A stretch of 64,000 nt of DNA from Panaeolus papilionaceus (GCA_015501605.1 JADNRZ010000011.1:930001-994000); one strand, 5' to 3'. Shown: positions 45,909 to 58,424, counted from the stretch's first letter. Notes: a model not told the origin generated them from the letters alone. Made by a program: numbers and translations.

Positions 45909-48275
45909 ATGTCGGGGGTATCGCCAACCATTCCATCAACTCCAAAGACGCCCATTCGGGCAATAACATCGAAGCTATCGACAAAGTCCTCGCCATCCAT
46001 TGCCTCAGCAGACCAGTCGTACGAACCCCTTCTCAAGGGTCTTTTTGCCCATCGTCTCAAGTTTGTTTTCTTGCGTTCTGCTCTGGTGGTATGGGTGGTC
46101 TCTGTGACGTGGGCTTGCTGGCAGTCTAACTCAGACGGGCTAATGGGGAGCATTGGAATTCCTCTCAAGCCGTGGACGTTGATCTATTCCGGTCTTACTT
46201 GGTTTGCCCTCGCCGTCCCTGCCATTGTTCTGCGCAAGGTTTTCCTAACAGGTACGCTGATAATATCACCTTCTAAGACAGGACTGATACCATGTTCATG
46301 GTTTAGATACAAGATCACCAGCTGCCTCACCACATAATATCGTTAGCATTGCGCTGTCGAAAAACAGCACAAGAGTGGCTTTCTTGACCTACCTTGCCTC
46401 GGCTTTCTGTATTCTTCTCATTCACAAGGCAATGTCAGCGACCTATGAAAGCGCTGACGCAAAATTGACTGTTTTCGTCAAATCAAAGTACGTGCCACAA
46501 TCGTCTGATGTCGTATTCTCTAACAAGTAATCAGAAAGCATCCACATTACTTGAACGGGCGTCTAGTCTTCCTGGCTTTGACTCAGGTTGTCACTGCAGT
46601 AGCATTCTCACTGCGTGGCGCTATGTTGGACCGCTTCGTGTATCGTTGGCCATTATCTGTAAGCTACCTCCAATACACGAACTTGACTATTGCTTACATC
46701 AATTACAGGTTAATCAAAAGGGCAGCGCGCTTTACCTCAGCGTCTTGTTATCAAGTGTCGTTTCCTCAGTGTTTACAACAATGTCATTGGTTGCCTCTAT
46801 GGCTACTTTTGCTGCCATGAGGACCGTGTTGCCCATCCTCTTCAAATTCCCTATACTCCCACTGTTCCTTCGCCCTTTTACCGCGCATTTCGTAAAGGGG
46901 TCATGGTCATTCCTACTGCCTTTCTTCCACTTGTCACTCCTGTTCCGTGCATGGCTATTGGCATTCACCACATTTTTTGTCTGGGATTTAGCGGATTCCC
47001 TATTCGACACTGTCGTTGCTGAGGTATGTCCCACTCTCTTGAACCACTCGCTTTCAGCTAACCTGTTATACTAGGCTGTGCCTATCTCACTCCTTGGGAA
47101 AGAGCCCAATGCAACCCTCGTATCAGGGATAACATCCAAAAGCGCTATCTTCAAATATTTTGCGTATTCCGAAATCCGCGAACTTGCTATGGATGATTCG
47201 CCCAGCGGGAGCGCCAGGCGAACAGATTTATTCGGTGACCAGAAAAGTGTGCCAAACCTCTGGACGTTCCTTGCTCGTGAGAGTCTTGCTTTGTTGGATA
47301 AAGACTACCAACACCTACTGCGTCGCGGTGCTCCTCCACCGCCCCCACCTGCGGCCCCAGTTAAAGCTCCTGCCACTCCAGGGCCTATGATCGGAACACC
47401 TACCCCTCTTCTTCGAACCCAGATATTCAAAGCGCACAAAGAATCCCCACGAGATGCTGCCCTAGATGCTCTTGCCTCCGACGGTCCCATCACACAGGCT
47501 GTGGAAGCAGCAGCGGACGCAACTCATGTTCCAGAAATCTTCAGATCAGTCGAGTCTAAAGTATTGGCAACTCCGATCGTTGAAGAGACGACAAAGAATG
47601 TGGTTCAGGTAGCGAGTTTGGGGAGTCGGTTGAGGGAGCAGGTTTCCGGCTTTGGAAATACCATGTGGGACATGCATGCCCCGGGAGTTCTGAAGGAGTC
47701 TCTGCAACAGCTAGTGCAGTGGTGGTACCATGAGAGGAGAAGTAAGATTGTTGAGAAGGCGCTGCCTTTCAGGGAGTTGGATGTCGTTGTCGTTGAAGGT
47801 AAATTTATTTTTGTTGGATTTTATTAAAAGTTCTAATGGCAATTCCGTTCATAGCCCTATCCCACTTAATTTGCGCCTCCCTGGCAGAAGATCGTTATGG
47901 CACAGTGCAACGAGATATTCCCAAAATTCTGGAAGTCATGGTATCGTATCTGACGGCTGTTGAAGAGTATCAAATCGAGGTCAACAACCTTCTGAAGCCA
48001 CTGCCTGAGACCCCATTACCGCCAAAAGAGCAAGAGGAATATGACATCCTTGCTATTGAGATTCATAAGTCTCAGGAAATCCTTGGTTTCGTTGCTGATG
48101 GTGGGTCCATTTTTTCTATCCCTTTTTATTTGCCTTATGCTGACACTCATCACAAAAAGGTCTGAAGGAGGGTTTGGCCCGGATTACAAGAACCTTTGGG
48201 ACAAAACTGCTGGCGTTCAAGTTCCCTCCCCGGATTGCGAACAAGTTGCAGGGCTTCCTTGACTATGCCAGCTAA
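45909..48275 (+). CDS. Transmembrane nucleoporin NDC1
   Basis: Seven exons with introns near 46251-46304, 46489-46533, 46660-46709, 47023-47074, 47801-47853 and 48100-48160, about 640 residues. NDC1 anchors nuclear pore complexes and spindle pole bodies in the nuclear envelope. Six membrane segments in the N-terminal half fit the family: FLRSALVVWVVSVTWACW, LIYSGLTWFALAVPAIVL, FLTYLASAFCILLI, LVFLALTQVVTAVAFSL, YLSVLLSSVVSSVFTTMSL and LSLLFRAWLLAFTTFFVW. The soluble C-terminal half (LWTFLARESLALLDKDYQHLLRR, a Pro-rich linker, then CASLAEDRYGTVQRDIPKIL) is the nucleoporin domain. The ATG at 45909 (MSGVSPTIPSTPKTP) was chosen because the upstream frame has only TTG. This is a conserved single-copy host gene marking the edge of the duplicated region. 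Confidence 0.9.
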
Positions 48276-48406
48276 CTTGCTCCCCTCACACGCACTTGAT
48301 CCCTCTTGATTTGAACCAACCCATTGTATTGCTATCTAGATTGCATTATTTAAAATGAAAAACACATTTCGCAAACCAAGTGAGGGATCATTTCCTTGGT
48401 ATCAAT

Positions 48407-49694
48407 CTATAAAATGAGGCCTATCTCTTTCGCTGTCTTTTCAAGCCCTTGCACTATCCTCCATATCCTGATTCGATTCCACATGCTAATGTTATGGCTG
48501 CAGGCACGTCGATAATGCAACCAGGGTATTTGTAGATTCATTCCTCCCCCTTGGATGCCATGTTCTGCCCACTGTTCATTCCACCATCGGACCTCGTCAT
48601 CACCCTTGGGAAAGTCAAATGGTCCGACGGGGAGAAACCATGGTTCATTCTGTTTGATATAGGTGTAGACGGTGTGGTTTACATGTCGATGAAGTTTGAG
48701 GTATGTGGATCTACAGGCTCCCATGAGGGCTTGTATGTCTCGTGGATGGAGGAGTTCGCAGATGAGGAGAAGAATGTCAAGTTGTAAGGAGTCGAGACTT
48801 GGGCGCGAGGTGGTCCACGTTTGGTCCAGCTGGGATTGCTGGAGGGGTAGTTCAGCTGCCAGGATGGTTTCTTGAATGGGGAACCTTGGGAAACGTGAGT
48901 ATCATTAGCGTTTTGATTTATGTAGGCGACAGGATTAAAATACGTACCGGTCAGGTCGAACCAACGCCCACATGTTGCCTCTCCCCTTCCAGCAGTCTTC
49001 AAGAACCTCCGCGTCCGTTCTTCCCTTGGTGTTGAGGATGGCCTTCCATGGATTTCGTGAATCCTCTTCGTCGTCCTCATCACGATCCTCCATGTCCATT
49101 TCGGTCATGCCGCACAACCCAGGCCAAAACGTATATTGGGACTCCGTGATGCCCTGGGTGGGCCCAAAATCAATTCTGCCTTCCCCATACTCTTCACCCG
49201 GTTTGCCAAAGTTCAACTCGTAGATTATGTGCGGTTGGAGAAGGGGTGCTGCCCCTTTTAAAATAAGATAGGCAGAGTGTGTTATTATCATTGTTGGTGC
49301 CCCATTAATGACTGAATAATACCCTTCATCCCATTCTTCGGGGTCTTCGCTTTCGTATGCACCATAGGATGGATCCGAGCCCGGAATAACGTTATATACA
49401 GCCATTATCGTGTCGGGAGTGTTCTCGGGAGGTCCTACAGCAGTTTGATTGGGTTCGTCCCTGCATCCACTGAATCCTGATCATGATTCACGTACGTTCA
49501 TCTTCGAAATCTGCGCGCAACTTGATGTTTCCCTCGTCGTCTCTATCATACGGACATATCAATACGTATTGCATGGATGCTCGTGCGTCGTCTTCAGTAT
49601 AGAGTAGTCCTTCCGTGAGCTTCTCTGACAAGTCAGAGGCATCATAGGATGCGGCCTCGAGAATTGCATCGCGTATCTGTTGATTCATATTCAT
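48407..49694 (-). CDS. F-box-type protein
   Basis: Three exons. The N-terminal exon MNMNQQIRDAILEAA...FEDE splices near 49491 to RPPENTPDTIMAVYN. The middle exon continues with a Gly/Tyr/Glu-rich region (LLQPHIIYELNFGKPGEEYGEG), an acidic loop (MDMEDRDEDDEED), and WKAILNTKGRT ending at DR. The last exon contains SLDSLQLDILLLICELLHPRDIQALMGACR, which reads as an F-box-like helix set, followed by WNEQWAEHGIQGG. F-box proteins recruit substrates to SCF ubiquitin ligases. The central position of the motif is unusual, since it is normally N-terminal. The 5' end is uncertain, and a short extra exon near 49740-49790 is possible but would need a 26-nt intron. Confidence 0.65.
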
Positions 49695-49859
49695 TGCATT
49701 GTCTGGCACGCTGTCTCGATGTAATCAACGACCTACCTCTTCTCTAGAGAAGTACCTGCTGCCCGTGAGCTAAACATAAAATGCAGAAGGTCAGTTTGCT
49801 TCGCGTTTTAGTTGATAGAAATATTGCACGAACATAACAATGAGTATCAGACCCTCCCA

Positions 49860-50138
49860 TTACACTTCGATTCTTTCTGAAGGTGTCCAGCCAAGCTTAA
49901 GAGTAGCACAGGAAGGACTTGGGAAGGGCTGAAGGAGGCCTCCAAGTCGGACTGAGCAAACAAATGACTTCATGAAGCCCCTAGGCCTATTAATAGACTC
50001 CCCATCAATAGTTGTTCTTTGTTTGCCAAAAGCCTTAACAACCAGCTTGGGCTCTGCCTCTTCCAGATTGCAACCATGTCGCCCTCCACATACTGCAAAT
50101 AATATCTGTCTCTGCAAGGCTCTTGCGCTTCGATACAT
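49860..50138 (-). CDS. Possible small hypothetical protein
   Basis: A 92-codon frame beginning MYRSARALQRQIL and ending GWTPSERIEV. A plausible 5' exon (MTVSSDILH, ATG at 50209) and an intron lie just upstream, but the splice would shift frame, so this model is weak. No domain recognised. Confidence 0.25.
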   Translation of the reverse strand: MYRSARALQRQILFAVCGGRHGCNLEEAEPKLVVKAFGKQRTTIDGESINRPRGFMKSFVCSVRLGGLLQPFPSPSCATLKLGWTPSERIEV

Positions 50139-50441
50139 ATTTTTCTGTAAAATTTAGGCTTTTAACTCTCTTCCAACTCACGATGAAGAATATCGGACGA
50201 AACAGTCATTGTCGCTGGTCGAACGACTTGGGAAGATGGGGTTGAAACAAGCTTTTGCCGACTAGAAACAGTAAAATTGCAGGGACTCTTACCCCGTTCC
50301 ACGCTTAAATCCAATAGAAATTAAACATCGTGCACAAGGATCATATGGTGGGTCATCTTGTTTTTGGCTAACGATTCATAGCCACTAATTATTGAGCTTC
50401 AGTATAGCGACTCTAGATTCTGGAACGATCCAGGTTCAGGT

Positions 50442-50852
50442 TTACCAATTCTGTTTGAAGAATGCAATGTCTCCAAGAACCCATTTAAGATTTGAAGTCA
50501 CGGCTTTGAGTGCTTGTCTGGAATCCTCAAGAATCAATCGGTGACTGAGCTCGTCGAGATAGTGGTTGAAGAGGTTGGCTCCAATTCTCTCATGAGCGCC
50601 GGTCCCGTAGACGAAGCTCTCCTTAGCCCTCCCATGCAGTCTCAACACGTCGATGATCTCTCATGCAATCAAAGACACAGCAGTCTTCTCGGATTTCTTT
50701 TCCTGTGAGCCTTCTTTAAAAAGCGACTTGAGAGCTTGAGCTCTGACACGCAGGGTTCTGTTTCTCAGCACCAGTTCGCCTTCGAAGGACCAACCTCTCT
50801 TCTGTGTTTTCTCGTCTATCATGATGTCACTGATAGCACCAGTATAGCTGAC
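50442..50852 (-). pseudogene. Coding-like exon interrupted by one TGA
   Basis: From an AG acceptor at 50853 to a TAA at 50442 the minus strand reads coherently (WSFEGELVLRNRTLRVRAQALKSL..., then EIIDVLRLHGRAKESFVYG..., ending GDIAFFKQNW), except for one TGA at 50661-50663. Nothing suggests an intron at that point. The family is not recognised. It is a recent pseudogene, a sequencing error, or a readthrough site. Upstream exons near 51000-51200 are possible but unsupported. Confidence 0.4.
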
Positions 50853-51544
50853 CTGCAGCAGAAATTAAAGAGCTTAAAATTTTCCCTTGTCTCGACACGC
50901 GTGGTAAGTTTCGCAAATGAATTATTTCATCCAAGGTAAGTCAATGAATGGGACATTTGCGAACTAATTTTAGATGCTCGCTGCAAATAAACTTACCAGC
51001 TCAGTTATCTATGCACTGGTTGGCTTCTCCTTCGTGGTTGTGGGGCATAGGACCATGTAAGCAAATATTTCACAGAATGCAAACGTGTTGTTCTCAGAAA
51101 CAGTGTTTTAAATAGCTCTCTCCACACAACACACTTACTGAGAGCTTGGAAAAGCCTGAGCATGACCGATGACTCGCGCAACCCGCAAAAATCCTCAGAC
51201 ACCGTGCTTGTGCGACTGTAAGTGTCCTTGCTTCACCATGTCCAATCGCTTATAAATTCCAGTGTCATCGAGTAAACGACAGGGTTGACAATGATAGGGA
51301 TGGGAAATCCTGAACCTTTCAGACCTTCACAGAACTCGCGGGATTATGTAGATTGCAGCGCACCAGCTATCTCCTTTCCGTCCTTCCGAACTCTATCCCC
51401 TTTTGATTCGGAAGAGCACCCAAATCTCCCTCTCCGTTTTTTATTTAAACACCGAAACCAAGCCTTTGTCTATCCGATCATGCATAACTAAACCCCCCTT
51501 CCCCAACCCTCAGTATCCAAGATCTCCCGCGCTTTCTTCCAACC
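50853..51544. other. Upstream region of FAD oxidase
   Basis: No second gene supportable. TTTTTATTTAAACACC near 51440 is a candidate TATA-like element for the + strand oxidase beginning at 51545. Confidence 0.35.
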
Positions 51545-53408
51545 ATGCGTCTCGACCTTCATGTTCTAGCTGTGGGTCTGTTCAATGCAACCATCAGTCG
51601 TCTAACGGTGCAAGATACTGCACTTAAGAGTACTTTGAGGACCTGCAACATCCTTCAGGAGAGCCTTGGTTCCGAAGTCGTACAGCTGTCTGGAAGTCCT
51701 GACTTCAATGCGAGCTCAACTGGTGCTTGGAGTCTGTTCAACAACATTCCCCGACCGGCTTGTGTTGTTCTTCCCCGGAGTGCGTTTGATGTTCAGACTA
51801 CCATGGCAGTTATCTTCAGGAACAAGAATCGGTATGCTGTACAAGCTGGAGGACATAGTGCCATGACTGGGTGGAACTCGTACGTGTTATACTTTTTACA
51901 TGATTTCCGTCTGTTTATGTAGCTTTTATAGGGTTCATGATGGCGTGTTAATCAACTTTTCCAATATGAAGGCGGTGTCATACGATCTGGAGAAAGGGTC
52001 GATAACGCTGGAACCGGGTGTCCATTGGGGTGAAGCTCTATCCCAACTGGCACCTCAGGGCGTTGCTCCCGTAGGTGGTCGTTTCAAGTTAGTCCGGCTT
52101 CCTAATTTTCCGTTCTACCGCGTTTAACATGGCTGTGAAGTGATGTAGGCACTGGATTGCTCCTTGGCGGGGGACTGAGCTACATTTCAGGGGAATACGG
52201 CTTTTCTGCGGACACAATCCGTGAGGTCGATGTTGTTCTTGTCTCAGGCGAACTCGTGACCGCGACGGCAAGTAACCAATACCAAGATTTGTTTCGGGCT
52301 TTGAAGGGCGGAGCAAATCGTTTCGGAATTGTGACAAGATATGAAGTTGACGCGATCCCCGTCGGGAGCAATGATGAAAAGAATTTCTTTGGAGGCCTGA
52401 TCATCGTGAGTGGACACCCCGCCGACTTGAATGGAGCATCTTCTGAACGAGGATTTCATACATCACACATTTTAATTTTAATATTAGTACCCGAACTCTT
52501 CTGCCGACGCGCTTCTTCAAGCTACAGAAAAATATGTTCGAACTGTTTCAGACCCAAAAGCCTGTGAGTGTCATCTAGCTTAAAAGTTCTTGGCTTTCTA
52601 CGTTATTTGGGCTCAATGAGAGAAATTTAAATGTTCTGAAGCCATTCTCATGGCCTTCACCGCCACCACCAATGGCACCGATATCACCGCAAGCCACATC
52701 TTGACACTATTCTATCACGGCGCTTCCCTTCCTCAGCACATCTTTGGCGATTTTCTCTCCATTCCATCAACGTTCAGTCAACTGTCAGCTGTCAGCTATC
52801 TTGAAGCCAACAGTATTTTGGGTGACGGCGCCGACCGTGGATTCGGTCAGCTATTCGGAGGATCTGCATTCAAGGCGGATGTGGGCATCGATGCCTACAG
52901 GAAGGCGTTTTCGGATTGGAGTGTCCTCGTTGAGACTATCCGAGACTCGATCTCGGGTATTGTGTTGGCGTTTACACCCATACTTGATTCAACCATTCTG
53001 GCGGGCAAATTGAGGGGAAGCAACATTATCGATCCCCCGAGAGGCAATTATGTGACGCTGCAACTACAGACCCAGTTCCAAGCTAGTCTTTTGGCTCAGT
53101 CCCCGCAAGTCAATGCTGCACGACAGACATTCCTAAGCAGGTATGCATAAATAGTATGATTCGTTTTGGTCGTTGATGGAAATGATTTTAGGCATCCACC
53201 GTCTCCTGGTTTACCACTTTATATTAATGAATGTGACGCTGGCCAGAACGCTTTTGCAACCTATGGACGATTTGACGAGATGAGGAATACGTATGCCAAA
53301 TATGACCCTACACGGTGTGTGATGCTTTTTTTTTCACCTACTCGATTGAACTCTAAACTTTATCTCAGATTTAATATTCAATTTACTGATGGGCCGATTG
53401 GGTTGTAA
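51545..53408 (+). CDS. FAD-linked oxidase (berberine-bridge-type)
   Basis: About seven exons, roughly 480-500 residues. The N-terminus MRLDLHVLAVGLFNATIS is a weak signal peptide. The FAD_binding_4 domain shows RPACVVLPRSAFDVQTTMAVIF, RYAVQAGGHSAMTGWNS (the GGH histidine is the usual covalent FAD attachment site), VHDGVLINFSNM, LEPGVHWGEALSQLAPQGVAPVGGRF, GTGLLLGGGLSYISGEYGF and ALKGGANRFGIVTRYE. The substrate domain ends with RFNIQFTDGPIGL, the family's C-terminal motif. Such enzymes oxidise alcohols, amines or sugars and are frequent in secondary metabolism. Introns lie near 51881-51930, 52091-52147, 52407-52487, 52562-52640, 53142-53191 and 53316-53368. It appears intact. There is no direct evidence that it belongs to the AFR cluster. 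Confidence 0.87.
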
Positions 53409-53595
53409 TCTGGATTTTCCTGCATAGGCGATGGTGGAATACCCCCTAGATGGAGGGTATATTCGATGGCTACGCTTACTTATATCGCTCGCTTGACTTA
53501 CACACAGCATATGTAGGTATATTGGCAAGGGCAAGGGCTAATGGCAAATTTAAATTCCATATGTGAAGCGATTCTCAACCTATGGCTGGAAACCA

Positions 53596-54184
53596 ATGCT
53601 CGATTTCAACTCAGTCGACTTGAGGCTGACTGTGGTTCAACTACTGCGACTTACTATCCTTCTCCTTATGAGAGTGACAACCATGACTGCTGTACCCAAA
53701 CATCACAAACGACACAGAACACCAAGGTACGTAATTCATTTATTCTGCAAGGCCCTTACTAATCTTTTTATTCAGTGTCGCCATACAACAAGAAGACGAA
53801 GCCTTTGACGCCGTTGTTATCACGAGCTTCTTTCACGAGCCCTTCTGTTGCCATCATGATTTACTGCTCATGGATCACAATGAATTGAAAAACGTGGCGA
53901 TTATGTTCAACAGTCGCCTTCCTCGAAGCACGTCTATTCAGCTAAACGACTCAGACTTCCAGATTCGACGCTCGATTGAGTTGCTATCGGGGATTGTTCC
54001 TAGTATTGGAGGGGACCGTGCTGCCCGCAGACCCTTGACAATGGTGGACGAAGGCGGGAAGATTCATCCGGGTGCATCATCAAGTCACAAGCAACGCAAA
54101 GCTCGTCTTGCAGTAATTCGCAGGAATTTGCTTGACCTCAGGCGTCTCTCGAGCAGCACTATTATTCGCTGTGTTCCTTGTTGA
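53596..54184 (+). CDS. Possible hypothetical protein, two exons
   Basis: A frame starting MLDFNSVDLRLTVVQ splices at 53726/53776 (GT-AG, phase kept) to SVAIQQEDEAFDAVVITSFFHEPF and reads to RLSSSTIIRCVPC, about 180 residues with a basic C-terminal third. No recognised domain and no upstream promoter cue. It may be a fragment of an old gene. Confidence 0.3.
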
Positions 54185-55200
54185 TTAGGTGGGTTTCATT
54201 TTGCAGTATTTTACCCATACTAAGTACAAGGCAGCAAGTTTCGGGTTTTCGTTTGTTAGACCACTGCACCCGGGCATGCTTTGAAAACATATTATGATTT
54301 TTTTGTCGAAATCTCCATGGAAACCTTGTGGAAACCTATCTCTGTTTTCATACCGAGTTGCCTCGAGTTGCAGTTCATCAGCGAATTGAAATGGGCACAC
54401 TTATCAGATCCCACACAAGCGTTCGTTGCCTTCTGTTTCTCATGACGGCGTCAACTAGCTCCATCAGACGCCACATTTGAACAATTGCGTCCAAAAAAAT
54501 GCTCCAAAGCTATTGACAGACATAAGCGCTCACAGTTCAAAACTACCACTTCAAAACGTGCGAGGGCATTGTTTCCGTAGACTATGGATAGACGCCTCGA
54601 AATAATGTACAACCGATCTGCACTTGTCTGGCGCTCATCTATCTACAGCTCTGATATCTCATTTTCTCATACACATGAGAAGCTTGGATTTGACGAACAA
54701 GCACAAAATAGACATGCCATTAAAGCACATTCATCCCCAAGGCATGGTGGCCATGTGGGAGCTCGCAGATGAAATAGGTTGCCCATTCAGGCTATTCTTA
54801 ATCTTTCTGGCAGTTGGTCAACTGAATTTTTCGACTTCATGACAAGTGACAAGTAATCAAAATCTCAAGTCACCGTCACCGACCATTTCGGGTGCTGATG
54901 GATGTCAGTAAGCACAAAAGCGTTTAAGTCGGCCATCGATTTAAACAAATACCCGGTGATGTAGGCACATATAGCTTCCGGTTGTCTCAGGTTGTGTCCC
55001 TAGTTGTCCCTTACCTTGAAGCACTGGCTGAATTGTTTATAAAGGTCTGACTGCATCTTGATTCGGCTTCCCCCCTTTATCCCCCCTGCCTACCTATTGA
55101 CGTGCACTCGCTCCAGCTGGTATTGGACTCGTAGGGCTACTCTATGAATAGGCTTGGATGGTTCTCGCGTTTATACTAGAGAAGCGGTCACTTCAGCAGG
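54185..55200. other. Spacer, no gene seen
   Basis: About 1 kb with short frames only. CT-rich stretch near 55065-55085 (cccccctttatcccccctgcc) is probably part of the DUF6533 gene's promoter. Confidence 0.4.
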
Positions 55201-56595
55201 ATGTTTTCACTAGAAACCTTTCTTCACGTACGTTCAGTACTTATCGCTACGCCTGACAATTTGATTCATATTAACGGTACTTTATAGTCGCCGCGTTGAT
55301 AGTTTTAATCTGGGAGTATCTTGTCTGTGTTCAAGACGAGCGTCGATTCATATGGAGGTTGGTGGAATTCGACTTGGTGAATACAAGAACATCGAGTTGA
55401 TGAAACGTTTGATTTGTCGAATTTCAGGGGATCCTTCAATAAGGTCAAGGCCATCTACTTATTCTCCCGATATCTCGGTCTGTGTGCGCAGATGTACGTA
55501 CTATGACTCTCCTTATAGTTGCAAATAACCAGTAAAATTCAATTTAAACCCCCTATTCCAGTGCAAACGTGGTTCTAGTCTTTAATCCCCTCTCTCAATT
55601 ACCTGTTCCAAGATCAAAGTGCAAAGCTTGGTTTTTATGTCTATGCGCATGCTCGTGTTCTCTCCTTGTCGCGATTGATGTGGCCCTTATTCTGCGAGGT
55701 ATGTCAAAAAGGGTTTTGGAGTTTGATGGTTGGGGTTTAATCTTCAAGTCGCATATAGTGCATGTTCTGTATAATCGCAGTCGGAGAGTCGGGTGTTTTC
55801 TTTTTGGCCTGGTTGCACTTCAGTGTGGAATTGTTACCAGGTTTACTGTCCAGAAGATCGATGTGGTACCTTTTGATGGTATATGTAATGTTCAAGAGAC
55901 GCCGGTTGATACCGCCTACTTCATGTAAGTGGAGCGCTTCCTGAAGAATGCAGGGAGAAAAGACCAACCTCGTTGTGTATCGTCAACAGGGCTAGTATTA
56001 TGGTCACCCAAACAACTCTGTTATTCATGACGGTCGCCAAACGAAAGATAGCATTTGGCCAATCTCCTGTGATCGACCTCGTCGTCCGAGATGGAGCTTG
56101 GATTTTCGTTCTTGTTTTCGGCAAGTCGTTCTTTTTGCTCTGCGCATTTGCTTCACTTCTTATACCATTCGGAACTCAGCTCTGGCAGGAACTACCATTC
56201 CCTATTCATTGTTCGTTCAGATATCAAAACCACACCTTATCTTGATGTAAGTGGCCATGTTGTTGCTTGGACACGTCGTCTAATCTCTCGAAATTGATGC
56301 TCTATTAGCTGGCCCATTGCTCTTCTTTCTCTCGCTGTAAGTCAACCATTGAAAATCTCAAGCCTTTAAAACACTAATCAACATATTATTACAGTGCTGC
56401 CGCCTCATCTTGAACATGCAAAAACTGGGTCTACACCTGGACGACGACGATCATGTAGCGACGGTTAGGGACCAAGAAAGTACTGGCATTGCATTTACAT
56501 CATTTATTGATACTGCAGGCAGCCTGCATTCTTCGGCTACCCATGTGCACTCAACGATATCTTCCAATTCACATCGAAACGCCTTGACATCATAA
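55201..56595 (+). CDS. DUF6533-domain membrane protein, copy 1
   Basis: A short first exon (MFSLETFLH) is followed by IVLIWEYLVCVQDERRFIWR and GSFNKVKAIYLFSRYLGLCAQM, which form the DUF6533 signature (membrane helix, then W-R...K...F...RY). Further hydrophobic exons (WFLCLCACSCSLLVAIDVALILR, VTQTTLLFMTVAKRK, WIFVLVF) and CCRLILNMQKLGLHLDD end in a Ser/His-rich tail. This gives about seven transmembrane helices in a GPCR-like layout. DUF6533 proteins are a large agaricomycete family of unknown function. Exon borders in the middle are uncertain. It is convergent with the second DUF6533 gene. Confidence 0.75.
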
Positions 56596-56698
56596 CGGAC
56601 CCTATTTCCCAAGTATACCATCCCTATATAATATGCATCTGTAGAGTATGTGTAATATAAATAATGCGAAAGGTTAGACATCCAGCTGGGTATAAAGG

Positions 56699-58424
56699 CT
56701 ATGTATTAGTGGAGGACCTGTCCTCGTAAAGGTGCCTCAAGATACTTCGTTCATCCTCCGAGCTCATACTGGTGTTTGTGTGCTCGCTGCCAATCTCGAT
56801 CCCGCTGCTGCATTGGCTGGTTGACGCAGTTGCGATGTAATCCCCTGACTCGACAGTGAATTCCACAGATGCTGAGTGGCATTGCGACGACACATTGCTC
56901 ATTGAAGTCAAGCTTCGAGGGACCACTTGAATGGCATCAGAGCTCGTAATGGAGATCCCACCTCCGCTTTGCGTAGAATTGTTGAGACCAATCGAAGGAG
57001 TACTCCTAGAAACTTGCTGCATTGTAGGTACTGACCTCCTCGACCTTTCAAACCCATGAGCCGACGAGATTTGCCCCCGAGCTTGCTCTGCATCGGCTGG
57101 GCGTTCAATCTTAGATTGAATAAATTCTTGTGTTGACGGGTTTAATCGATGTAACAATAATCGACAGGTCTTTGACGGTGTTAGTTCAAACACAGTTTAA
57201 GACGAGGAAGGTGACGTACCCCAATAATGTGGATTGTGATTGGCCACCTTAAATCGGAGTGGACTCACTCAGCTCAAGTCTAGGATAAAAGGCTGGATCA
57301 CCTACGAGAACAGCAGTTGTGGTTGGGTATGTTGTTTATAGTAAGCGAAATTCCCGAGGACGATGAGATATACTAGAGTTCGATGAGTTCGAACAGAAGA
57401 CAGAGTTCGGTAGGATAGCTGGGAGTACGCACTAGAGTGAATCACCCATGCCCATACTCCATCTCCGAAGACCTTAAAAATTAATCGGTACCAGGGTGTA
57501 CCCTCGCTCCTCACCAAGGTATTTCGGGCTATAAGGTGACCCCAAACAAGGAGTTTAGAATCTAATAACCCGCCGATCAATCTGTTTTCTCCAGGATTTT
57601 AGAAACAGATGAAAGACAGGGATTACAATTCATACGAACCCGAACAAAGAAAGAGCGAAGGCGACATTGTGGCTGTCACAATTGGGCGTGTAAATTTTGT
57701 TGACCAACAAAAAGTATCCGCATAGGCATCCAAATGCAAATTGAAAGAGGTGTAGCCCCACCAAGATATTTCTGGAACGTGTTGAGTGATTCAGTAGCTG
57801 GTGTACTGAGGTGTTAAGAGTCAGTAAAAGTGATTAAGATAGCGTGGCGCTGTAGTGAGGCTGAAAAACCTACCTGTCATCGACAGGCTGATCGAGCTCA
57901 GCATGTAGATAAGTATGGCGGCCCCAAGCAACGAGATATGCCAATGGCTGCATGTTCCATTTCTGGTGTTGTTATTGGTTGTCAACAGCATACTGGCTGC
58001 TAAATTGGACCTGAGGGGGGAAATGTCAATAACCAAGTATGTTGGAATTGCTCATGAGAGTGGCACATACATCTGAACGAACAACCCAAAGTATCTTGTC
58101 ATCATAAAGATAACTTTTGTTGCACTGAAAGGAGCACTACAGCAGTAAAGGCAATCCCTTAACATAGTGACATAGGGATCACCATGAAATCGAACATACC
58201 GCCAAATCCGCTTGATCTCCTGGGAGAATGAATCTCCATGATCAAGTAGTACGATGAGCAGTGCGGCGACTTTGTCGAATCTCAGAGAAAGAGAGTAGAA
58301 GAGAAGGAATGCCCTTACTGGTGCCATACTTCTGAGTATCGACGCACACTTGGATACGTTTTAATTCCTCCACCATTTTAGAAGCTGCGTCCGCCGACAA
58401 CGGATGGGTCATAATGAACGCCAT
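56699..58424 (-). CDS. DUF6533-domain membrane protein, copy 2
   Basis: Starts MAFIMTHPLSADAASKM. Following exons give VAALLIVLLDHGDSFSQEIKRIWR and FSATKVIFMMTRYFGLFVQM, the DUF6533 signature, then SNLAASMLLTTNN, ILIYMLSSISLSMT and more membrane exons (around 57300-57580). The C-terminal soluble tail (RLLLHRLNPSTQEF...SSEDERSILRHLYEDRSSTNT) is Ser/Thr-rich. Several small exons cannot be fixed by eye. Diverged from copy 1, so not a recent duplicate, but the tail-to-tail pairing (only ~100 bp apart) suggests local family expansion. Confidence 0.7.
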
